Part shown: piece by piece, positions 7,190 through 12,692 of the stretch
How positions within the stretch are numbered: the stretch's first letter is position 1
How the letters are laid out: each line of letters opens with the position of its first letter
NCBI GenBank assembly: GCA_040081075.1
Contig: JBEBHJ010000079.1
Coordinates: 1-12,692 of the forward strand
Source of the DNA: JANJUB01 sp040081075
GTDB lineage: Bacteria; Armatimonadota; Fimbriimonadia; Fimbriimonadales; Fimbriimonadaceae
DNA: 12,692 bases
Reading direction: 5' to 3'
Position numbers and translations under genes: made by a program
Notes under the pieces: model-generated
Database searches by the model: none
Told to the model about the DNA's origin: nothing
What the model saw: the letters and a program-made list of their open reading frames with translations, nothing else

Positions 7190-7705
7190 ATGCCCTTCTT
7201 TGATAAAAGAACGTCTCTTTTGCTGGTATTTCTGCCAGGCATCGCCGCCGCCCAGAACTTGGGTACAAAGGCTGATCTTGCTGGGAAAACGGCCACTTCG
7301 ACTGGCCCTGGCCCGTTCATTCAAATGCTGTTAGCGTTAGGGGTCGTGCTTTTGATCCTCAAATTTGCACTGCCGAAGTTGGCTGGAAAACTGCACAAGA
7401 AGATTGTAACCCCACTGAACAGCACCCTAAAGGTGGAGGAGTCGGCGCAGTTTGCTGGAGGAGCGCTCTATGTTGTGTCGGCCAAGAATAAGTCGATGCT
7501 GCTTTCGGTTTCAAACACCGGCGTTCAATATCTCGCCGACTTGACTGATCCTCACCCTCTTCCTGAGCCTCCTCTGTTCATGGAAGTGCTTCACAAAGAG
7601 GTGGAGCGGCCAGAAATGCCCGTTATGGCAATCGTTAACGAGGATTCGGCTGATCGTCACAAAGCCCAGGAAGCATTGGCTCGCTTGGCAAGGTTGGTCG
7701 GTTGA
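7190..7705 (+). CDS. fliO: Flagellar biosynthesis protein FliO
   Basis: 171 residues from the ATG at 7190. The short N-terminal hydrophobic stretch TSLLLVFLPGIAAA looks like a signal peptide or first membrane anchor. A clear membrane helix follows (FIQMLLALGVVLLILKFAL, about residues 43-61), then a basic junction (KLAGKLHKK) and a small cytoplasmic beta domain in which a LKVEESAQF segment and LYVVSAKNKSMLLSV are typical of FliO. FliO helps assemble the FliP ring of the flagellar export gate and does not stay in the finished machine. Its position between fliN and fliP is canonical and carries much of the identification, because FliO is poorly conserved. The TGA overlaps the fliP TTG start. Confidence 0.87.
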   Translation: MPFFDKRTSLLLVFLPGIAAAQNLGTKADLAGKTATSTGPGPFIQMLLALGVVLLILKFALPKLAGKLHKKIVTPLNSTLKVEESAQFAGGALYVVSAKNKSMLLSVSNTGVQYLADLTDPHPLPEPPLFMEVLHKEVERPEMPVMAIVNEDSADRHKAQEALARLARLVG

Positions 7706-8439
7706 AAAAGCTTCGCATTCTCGCGATCCTCAGCCTCTTCGGGTTGGTCGCTTTTGCCTGTAGCCAGGCTCTTTCGCCGGTGAACCTCACCTTCGGTCCT
7801 GGCAAAAAGCCAGACGAAGTGAGCAACTCGCTTCAGATCCTGGCGATGCTCACCGTGTTGAGCCTTGCGCCAGCGATCATGATTCTGACGACCGCCTTCA
7901 CCCGAATCGTTATCATTTTCAGCTTTGTAAGAAGTGCTTTAGGCACCCAATCCATCCCTCCGAACCAGGTGCTCATTGGCCTGAGCCTGTTCATGACCTT
8001 CTTCGTCATGGCTCCCACGTTTAGCGAGGTTAACACCAAAGCGCTTAAGCCATACCAAGAGAAGCAGATCAGCTACGACCAAGCGATAAAGGAAGCGCAA
8101 AAGCCGGTTAGGGCCTTTATGCTTAAAAACACGTACGAGAAAGATCTATCGCTCTTCCTAGATATGCGGGCTGAGCAACCCCGAACTGCCGAAGATGTCA
8201 GCTTAACATCTCTCATTCCCGCATTTATTATCAGCGAGCTCAAGACCGCTTTCATCGTCGGGTTTTACATCTTCGTGCCATTCATCGTTATCGACCTCAT
8301 CGTCGCTTCCGGATTAATGAGTATGGGCATGATGATGCTGCCCCCCACGGTGGTCTCCTTGCCCGCGAAGATTCTCGTGTTTATCTTGGCGGACGGGTGG
8401 CACACCATAGTCCAAGCCATCATGCAGGGGTACCAATAA
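7702..8439 (+). CDS. fliP: Flagellar export gate protein FliP
   Basis: 245 residues, the normal size. TTG at 7702 overlaps the fliO TGA by 4 nt (TTGA). It is the only start that keeps the cleavable signal peptide (KKLRILAILSLFGLVAFACSQA) known for FliP. Strong family blocks follow: SLQILAMLTVLSLAPAIMIL, TAFTRIVIIFSFVRSALGTQ, PPNQVLIGLSLFMTFFVMAP, FMLKNTYEKDLSLFL, SELKTAFIVGFYIFVPFIVI and the methionine-rich MSMGMMMLPP loop that forms part of the gating ring. FliP makes the pentameric core of the type III export gate in the inner membrane with FliR and FliQ. fliQ begins 1 nt after the stop. Confidence 0.97.
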   Translation: MKKLRILAILSLFGLVAFACSQALSPVNLTFGPGKKPDEVSNSLQILAMLTVLSLAPAIMILTTAFTRIVIIFSFVRSALGTQSIPPNQVLIGLSLFMTFFVMAPTFSEVNTKALKPYQEKQISYDQAIKEAQKPVRAFMLKNTYEKDLSLFLDMRAEQPRTAEDVSLTSLIPAFIISELKTAFIVGFYIFVPFIVIDLIVASGLMSMGMMMLPPTVVSLPAKILVFILADGWHTIVQAIMQGYQ

Positions 8440-8440
8440 T

Positions 8441-8713
8441 ATGAATGAAAGTATTGCCGTTGACCTGGGACGCCAAGCTTTACAAGTCGGTTTCACCGTG
8501 TCCCTTCCTATACTTTCGGTCGCTTTGTTTCTTGGAGTGTCGGTTAGTGTGTTTCAAGCCATCACGCAAGTTCAGGAAGCAACCTTGACCTTTGTTCCGA
8601 AGCTAATCGGAATCGGCGCGGCGCTTGTTTTAATGGGGAACTGGATGCTTACGACAATCGTGTCGTTTACTCAAGCTTGCCTAAGCCATGCCGCAAACGT
8701 TGGGAAGTTATGA
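8441..8713 (+). CDS. fliQ: Flagellar export gate protein FliQ
   Basis: 90 residues, matching the family length of 86-90. Two hydrophobic helices (about 16-40 and 50-75) flank the conserved SVFQAITQVQEATLTFVPK loop, the signature of FliQ. AGGGG (8426-8430) precedes the ATG at 8441 by 10 nt. Four copies of FliQ pack around the FliP/FliR core in the membrane. The TGA at 8711-8713 overlaps the fliR ATG (ATGA), so the two are translationally coupled. Confidence 0.96.
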   Translation: MNESIAVDLGRQALQVGFTVSLPILSVALFLGVSVSVFQAITQVQEATLTFVPKLIGIGAALVLMGNWMLTTIVSFTQACLSHAANVGKL

Positions 8714-9468
8714 AACTTGACGCCGGCACATTTTATGCATTCTTTCTCGTATTCGTACGATGTTCGGGGTTTTGCTTGGCGGCTCCCATGTTTGGGTCAA
8801 TGGTGGTCCCGGTTCGCATTCGCGTGTGTTTGGCCGCCGCGCTCGCCTTTGCCTTAACTTTCTTCGTCCGCCAAAGCCTGGGTGAAGTGCCTCAGGATAT
8901 GATCGCGCTTGCTCTTGCGATAGGGAACGAAGCCGTAAGCGGTTTGCTGATAGGAGCGTTCTTTGGTATGGTGATGCAGGCCGCGACGATTGCGGGTGCA
9001 TTTTGCGATTTGCAACTCGGCCTTAGTATGGGTCAGGCCTTGAATCCAATTGCTGGCGTTCCTGTTTCGGTTATTGGCCAGTTCAAAACCATGCTCTGTT
9101 TGGTCGTCTTCCTGGCTGCAAACGGGCATCACATGATGTTGGGCTCTTTGGTAGAGAGCTACCACTCAATGCCGACACTAAATGCCGGCATGATGACCGA
9201 CCTGCAACACTCCGCCTTTGACTTGTTTGCCAAGCTTTCGCTCCTATCGCTTCAAATGGCGATGCCCGTCATTTCAGTAAGTTTGATTGTTGATGCCGGA
9301 ATGGCCCTCATCAACAAAGCCGTCCCTCAGATGCAAATCTTTGTGGTCGGCATGCCAGTGAAATCCGCTCTAGGCATGATCGCACTGTCGGTGGCTTTAC
9401 CGGCCATGACATTGGGAGTTCAGGCAGGAGTTGAGCAAGTCGTCAATCACTTGCCATTTAGCCGGTAA
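8710..9468 (+). CDS. fliR: Flagellar export gate protein FliR
   Basis: 252 residues from ATG 8710, which overlaps the fliQ stop by 4 nt. An in-frame upstream ATG at 8677 would run 37 nt into fliQ and add 11 polar residues, so the shorter start is preferred. The protein is hydrophobic with about six membrane helices. Family landmarks are RCSGFCLAAPMFGSMVVPVRIRV near the start, EAVSGLLIGAFFGMVMQA, and AGAFCDLQLGLSMGQALNP in the middle. It forms the single FliR subunit that completes the export-gate spiral. fliR ends 6 nt before flhB. Confidence 0.96.
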   Translation: MKLDAGTFYAFFLVFVRCSGFCLAAPMFGSMVVPVRIRVCLAAALAFALTFFVRQSLGEVPQDMIALALAIGNEAVSGLLIGAFFGMVMQAATIAGAFCDLQLGLSMGQALNPIAGVPVSVIGQFKTMLCLVVFLAANGHHMMLGSLVESYHSMPTLNAGMMTDLQHSAFDLFAKLSLLSLQMAMPVISVSLIVDAGMALINKAVPQMQIFVVGMPVKSALGMIALSVALPAMTLGVQAGVEQVVNHLPFSR

Positions 9469-9474
9469 AGCACT

Positions 9475-10560
9475 ATGAGCGAGTCTGGACAAGAAAGAAG
9501 CGAAGCCCCCACGCCTCGCCGGCGCCAGCAAGCCCGCAAAAAGGGAACCGTTACAAAGTCGCAAGACCTCGTGAGCGCGCTGGTTGTTGCGGCGATGCTG
9601 GTTACGCTTCCATCGGTGATTTCAAAGTGCGGAGAAACCATGTCGGCTGGATTCCGAAGCGGCATGAACAACATCCCCACCGACGTTTCAATGCCATCGC
9701 TCACCAGTTATTTTTCGACGGTGGCAACCGGCCCGATTCTCGCGATTTCGGTGTTAATCGGAACAATCATGGCCGTGGGAGTAGCCGCAAACTTTGCTCA
9801 AGTTGGATTTGTAATGAGTGCCGAAAGGCTCGTGCCAAGCTGGGCCAAAATGAATCCTCTCCAAGGCTTTAAGAGGTTGTTTTCGTTCACGGCGACGTTT
9901 GAGGGAATCAAGGCGTTTGGTAAAAGTCTCGTCTTTCTTTATCTCGGATATGGGGTAGTCGCTTCTAACTGGGATCGCCTCATCGGGACCTACGGATTGA
10001 GCTCGATGAACTCGGTTGGGATCATCGGTGACCTGATGCGTGTTCTATCCACACGAATTGCAGTTGCGTGGTTGGCCCTTGCTATTCTGGATTACGCCTT
10101 TCAGCGAAAGCAGGTTGAAAAGCAACTGAAGATGACCAAGGAGGAAGTTAAGCAGGAGTTCAAGGAATCAGAAACCTCACCTGAACTCAAAGCGGCCATG
10201 GCTCGTCGTCGTCGGTCGATTTCGAAGGGCCGGTTGCAAGATGCCATCAAGAACGCCGATGTGGTCGTAACTAACCCGACTCACTATGCCGTTGTCTTGG
10301 CCTACAAGCCGGGCCAAATGCATGCGCCTCAGGTTCTTTACAAGGGTCAGGACCTGATTGCCGCGAAGATACGTGAACTGGCAAAGGAATCAAAGATTCC
10401 GATCGTCCCGAACCCCCCGCTTGCTAGGCAGCTCTACAAGAAGTGCGAAATCGGAGATTTCGTGCCGCGCGAGATGTTCCAAGCAGTCGCTGAGGTTCTG
10501 GCATTCGTTTATCGAACAATGGACGAAATGAAGTCGACTAACGCTCAGCGACCTGCTTAA
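9475..10560 (+). CDS. flhB: Flagellar export switch protein FlhB
   Basis: 361 residues, standard length. The polar N-terminus (GQERSEAPTPRRRQQARKKG) is typical, four membrane helices follow, then a basic linker with KQVEKQLKMTKEEVKQEFKE and the cytoplasmic FlhB domain. NPTH (residues 267-270, bases 10273-10284) is the intact self-cleavage site that switches export from rod/hook to filament proteins, and conserved DLIAAKIRELAKESKIPIV comes after. It closes the operon; flhA, which often follows, is absent here. Its last 23 bp overlap the end of the opposing esterase gene. Confidence 0.97.
   Translation: MSESGQERSEAPTPRRRQQARKKGTVTKSQDLVSALVVAAMLVTLPSVISKCGETMSAGFRSGMNNIPTDVSMPSLTSYFSTVATGPILAISVLIGTIMAVGVAANFAQVGFVMSAERLVPSWAKMNPLQGFKRLFSFTATFEGIKAFGKSLVFLYLGYGVVASNWDRLIGTYGLSSMNSVGIIGDLMRVLSTRIAVAWLALAILDYAFQRKQVEKQLKMTKEEVKQEFKESETSPELKAAMARRRRSISKGRLQDAIKNADVVVTNPTHYAVVLAYKPGQMHAPQVLYKGQDLIAAKIRELAKESKIPIVPNPPLARQLYKKCEIGDFVPREMFQAVAEVLAFVYRTMDEMKSTNAQRPA
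10538..10560. other. Convergent stop-codon overlap of flhB and the esterase gene
   Basis: The esterase TAG (10538-10540 on the - strand) lies inside flhB, and the flhB TAA (10558-10560) lies inside the esterase gene. No stem-loop with a T-tract was seen here in either direction, so transcripts probably run into each other's coding regions. Confidence 0.85.
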
Positions 10561-11278
10561 AGAACTTGACCATTTCGGCGCTAGCTTCGGTAGGGAACTT
10601 GTGACCTTGTTGGGTGAAGTAGGTGACCACGGGCGCATGAGACTTACTGGCGTAAGTGGACATGAACTCGCCTGATTTCACCGGCTCGTCCGTGCATCCG
10701 TTGAGACTTCGAGCGAGCTTCAACGAGCGCTCTTGAAACTCGAATGAGACCAACGGATCATTCGTGCCGGCAATATGAAAGATCGGTCTAGGCTTCATTT
10801 GCTTGGTGATTACGCGATAAGCGCCACTTGGACCAAAGGCAGCAAAATCGTCTGGGCGCGTAGCCCAAAGGAAATAGGTCATTGCTCCGCCGTTAGAATG
10901 GCCCATCGCGAAAATCTTCTTTGGATCGGCCTTGAGCTCGTTCTTGACCTTGCTGAGAATCGCATCGACAAACTCGAGGTCCCGATTGTCGTACTCGCCT
11001 AGTTGCTTTTGCCATCCCGGTTTCTTACCCTCGGGGTCACTTTTGCCTTTGGTTGGCAGCCCCTGGGGATAAACCACGATCGCCTCGGGCCACGATTGGT
11101 GGATTCCAAAGCTTCGGGCCGCTTGCCTTGACCCACCTCCATGACCGTGGAAGCCGATAACGACCGGAGCGTCTTTGGTGTCCCTGGGCGCGTAGACGAG
11201 CGCAGTACGCTTGAGGGATCCCAACTGCAAGGTCCAAGTAGTGGGCGCAAGGATGATGGGCAAGAGTGCAGTTATCAT
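10538..11278 (-). CDS. Secreted alpha/beta-hydrolase esterase, LpqC / PHB depolymerase-like (CE1-type)
   Basis: 246 residues from ATG (11276-11278). A TTG at 11285-11287 would add three residues; neither has a clear Shine-Dalgarno. The N-terminus MITALLPIILAPTTWTLQ looks like a short signal peptide, suggesting export. Alpha/beta-hydrolase landmarks: FHGHGG oxyanion turn (43-48), YPQGLP (70-75), the nucleophile elbow GHSNGG with Ser128, Asp174 in GTNDPLV, and His226 in QQGHKFP. This order and spacing match the extracellular esterase family that includes PHB depolymerases and feruloyl esterases; the real substrate cannot be told. It lies 31 nt downstream of aroA in the same direction, so it may be cotranscribed. 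Its 3' end overlaps flhB tail to tail. Confidence 0.88.
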   Translation of the reverse strand: MITALLPIILAPTTWTLQLGSLKRTALVYAPRDTKDAPVVIGFHGHGGGSRQAARSFGIHQSWPEAIVVYPQGLPTKGKSDPEGKKPGWQKQLGEYDNRDLEFVDAILSKVKNELKADPKKIFAMGHSNGGAMTYFLWATRPDDFAAFGPSGAYRVITKQMKPRPIFHIAGTNDPLVSFEFQERSLKLARSLNGCTDEPVKSGEFMSTYASKSHAPVVTYFTQQGHKFPTEASAEMVKFFKQVAER

Positions 11279-11299
11279 GCTGATCAATACGCAAAACCC

Positions 11300-11313
11300 G
11301 TGAACTTGTTCAC
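11300..11313. repeat. 14-bp perfect palindrome at the aroA-esterase junction
   Basis: GTGAAC-TT-GTTCAC reads the same on both strands. It covers the aroA stop codon (11310-11312) and lies just before the esterase start. As RNA it could form only a short hairpin with no long U-tract, so it is a weak terminator candidate; a dimeric-repressor operator is the other option. It contains GAAC/GTTC halves as in gram-positive LexA boxes, but with a 2-nt spacer instead of 4. Confidence 0.5.
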
Positions 11314-12575
11314 AAAACGCTTAATTTTGCAAGGTCGTTAACGAAGGCCGGGTAGCTGGAACCGATCGTTTCCGCGCCATTAATGACAGTTTCTCCCGAA
11401 GCGATAAGCCCGGCGATAGCGAACGCCATGGCGATCCGATGGTCGCCATCAGCTTCAATTGTGGCCCCGGTTAAAGGCGTTGGCCCACTAATACTCAGGC
11501 CATCTTCGTGGGTTTCAACATGAGCCCCCATCAATCGCAAACCGCTAGCCACGCTTTCTATTCGATCGCTTTCTTTCACACGTAGCTCCCGTGCATCGCG
11601 AATCGTGGAAACGCCATCCGCCTGGGTTGCCAAAACCGCCAAAATGGGAATTTCATCGATTAAGCGGGGGACCAGTGACCCTGAGATGGAAAATGGTTTT
11701 ACGTCGGTATTGCGGATCGTGAGGTCGGCAGTAGGCTCTCCCAGTTGATCCGTTTGACTTTCAAGGATTACACGCACCCCAGCTTGGTCAAAGACTTCTA
11801 GAATGCCGGTTCGGCTGGGGTTGGTGCCCACTTCACGAAGTGTAATTTGAGCATTTGGAACAACTGCGGCGGCGACCATCCAAAAAGCGGCACTTGAAAT
11901 GTCGCCTGGTACGTTAAACTCGAAAGCCCGAAGCCGTGATCCGCCCCGAACGCCGATTCCATGCTCGCCGGCGAGCAATTCAACTCCAGCTGCCCGTAGC
12001 ATCCGTTCGGTATGGTCTCGCGACAGCATCGGTTCGCTCACCCAGGTTTCGCCCTCGGCCCGCAATCCGGCAAGTAGGATTGCGCTCTTGACTTGCGCGC
12101 TTGCCACCGGGGTTTGATATGTTATGCCCACCAAGTCGCCACCTTCGATCTTCAAGGGTGGTGTCTCACCTTGGATTGTTGCCCCCATGAGGCTCAGCGG
12201 CTCCGTAACTCGCCTCATCGGGCGCCGCGAAAGTGAGTGGTCCCCCGTGAGTGTTGCGGTGATGGGATAAGACGCGATCAGTCCGGCTAATAGTCGCATT
12301 GAGGTGCCACTGTTACCGCAATCAATGGGCTGCTCTGGACTATGCCAAGGTGCGGGATTGACGGCAATGCCTTGGTCAGAATCGGAAAACTGGCACCCTA
12401 GCTGATTTAGGGCTCTTCGGGTAGCTGCAACATCCTCACTGCCGAGCAAGTTTTTGACCAACGATTGTCCTTCGGCGATTGCACCGAACATCAGCGCACG
12501 ATGGCTCAGGCTCTTATCAGATGGCGGACGCAACTCACCCGAAAGGGAAGCAACTCGGGCAACTCGCAACTGCAC
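11310..12575 (-). CDS. aroA: 3-phosphoshikimate 1-carboxyvinyltransferase (EPSP synthase)
   Basis: 421 residues, normal size. It joins shikimate-3-phosphate and phosphoenolpyruvate in the cytoplasm, the sixth step of the shikimate pathway. Visible motifs: PPSDKSLSHR (17-26) with Lys21/Ser22 binding substrate, GNSGTSMRL (87-95), RRPMRRVTEPL, QVKSAILLAGL (161-171), PGDISSAAFW, Asp307 in LIDEIPILA (catalytic base), Glu335/Arg338 in KESDRI and DGDHRIAMA (376-384). The GNSGTxxRL form, with Leu where class I enzymes have Pro, resembles Bacillus-type (class II-like) enzymes. The start is GTG; no Shine-Dalgarno precedes it. It lies 12 nt after the stop of the partial gene at the right edge, in the same direction, and is followed by the esterase, so the three may form one transcript. 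Confidence 0.97.
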   Translation of the reverse strand: MQLRVARVASLSGELRPPSDKSLSHRALMFGAIAEGQSLVKNLLGSEDVAATRRALNQLGCQFSDSDQGIAVNPAPWHSPEQPIDCGNSGTSMRLLAGLIASYPITATLTGDHSLSRRPMRRVTEPLSLMGATIQGETPPLKIEGGDLVGITYQTPVASAQVKSAILLAGLRAEGETWVSEPMLSRDHTERMLRAAGVELLAGEHGIGVRGGSRLRAFEFNVPGDISSAAFWMVAAAVVPNAQITLREVGTNPSRTGILEVFDQAGVRVILESQTDQLGEPTADLTIRNTDVKPFSISGSLVPRLIDEIPILAVLATQADGVSTIRDARELRVKESDRIESVASGLRLMGAHVETHEDGLSISGPTPLTGATIEADGDHRIAMAFAIAGLIASGETVINGAETIGSSYPAFVNDLAKLSVL

Positions 12576-12587
12576 GCTAACAGTTTA

Positions 12588-12692
12588 TTAGAACAGGGAA
12601 GTGATGTGCCGGAGGTAGAGAAACAGATACGCGCAAAAGGCGATCCAGGTGGCTTGTTCGGCTGTGGTTGGGTGCTTCTTCCGGGCCCACTC
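12588..12692 (-). CDS. C-terminus of an unidentified protein with a hydrophobic tail, 5' part missing
   Basis: The - strand frame from 12692 is open for 34 codons to TAA (12588-12590), with a second TAA directly after. The peptide reads EWARKKHPTTAEQATW, then a hydrophobic run IAFCAYLFLYL, and ends RHITSLF. Third codon positions are mostly G or C in this frame, more than in the competing open frame. A double stop 12 nt before aroA fits an upstream operon partner. The family is not recognised; a membrane-attached protein is possible. Too little is visible to say more. Confidence 0.6.
   Translation of the reverse strand, partial: EWARKKHPTTAEQATWIAFCAYLFLYLRHITSLF

Noticed and set aside
6916..7320. 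134-codon - strand frame across fliN and fliO
   Set aside because: It runs antisense to conserved FliN and FliO sequence and lacks any domain or ribosome binding site.
8677..8709. Upstream ATG for fliR
   Set aside because: It adds 11 polar residues inside fliQ; ATG 8710 gives the ATGA coupling and the expected N-terminus.
11300..11313. LexA box at the palindrome
   Set aside because: GAAC and GTTC are separated by 2 nt, not the 4 nt of the gram-positive LexA box, and the downstream gene is an esterase with no SOS link.

Overview
The window looks like ordinary bacterial chromosome: dense, non-mobile, roughly 50% GC by eye, with many GTG or TTG starts and tight translational coupling. No rRNA, tRNA, CRISPR array, insertion sequence or prophage gene was seen. 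The species cannot be fixed from sequence alone. A flagellated bacterium with a fliM-N-O-P-Q-R-flhB gene order, an ImuB/DnaE2 mutasome and a DUF2993-type lipid-binding protein fits deep-branching lineages such as Armatimonadota (Fimbriimonadia-like). That assignment is a low-confidence inference.

Region 1 (1-5096, + strand) is an error-prone DNA-repair cassette: the 3' part of an imuB-like Y-family polymerase homologue, then a 1224-codon dnaE2 (imuC) overlapping it by 20 bp, then a small DUF2993/LmeA-like gene 4 nt downstream. ImuB appears catalytically dead at the palm position that can be seen and carries a QLPLQ clamp-binding-like peptide. DnaE2 keeps its three polymerase aspartates but has lost key metal ligands of the PHP domain. 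It also starts with about 110 extra residues that resemble the C-terminal tail usually found on ImuB.

Region 2 (5097-10560, + strand) is a flagellar operon. A perfect sigma-28 (FliA) promoter, TAAA-N15-GCCGATAA, lies at 5129-5155. It is followed by fliM, fliN/fliY, fliO, fliP, fliQ, fliR and flhB, all spaced by a few bases or overlapping. FliM and FliN build the C-ring switch; FliO, P, Q, R and FlhB build the export gate. Placing these early structural genes behind a sigma-28 promoter differs from the enteric hierarchy.

Region 3 (10538-12692, - strand) converges on flhB with overlapping stop codons. Read in its own direction it holds the end of an unidentified gene with a hydrophobic C-terminus (12588-12692), aroA (EPSP synthase, GTG start) and a secreted alpha/beta-hydrolase esterase of the LpqC/PHB-depolymerase type. 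A perfect 14-bp palindrome sits at the aroA-esterase junction. There is no gene-free stretch longer than 300 bases; the longest is the 122-nt promoter region before fliM.
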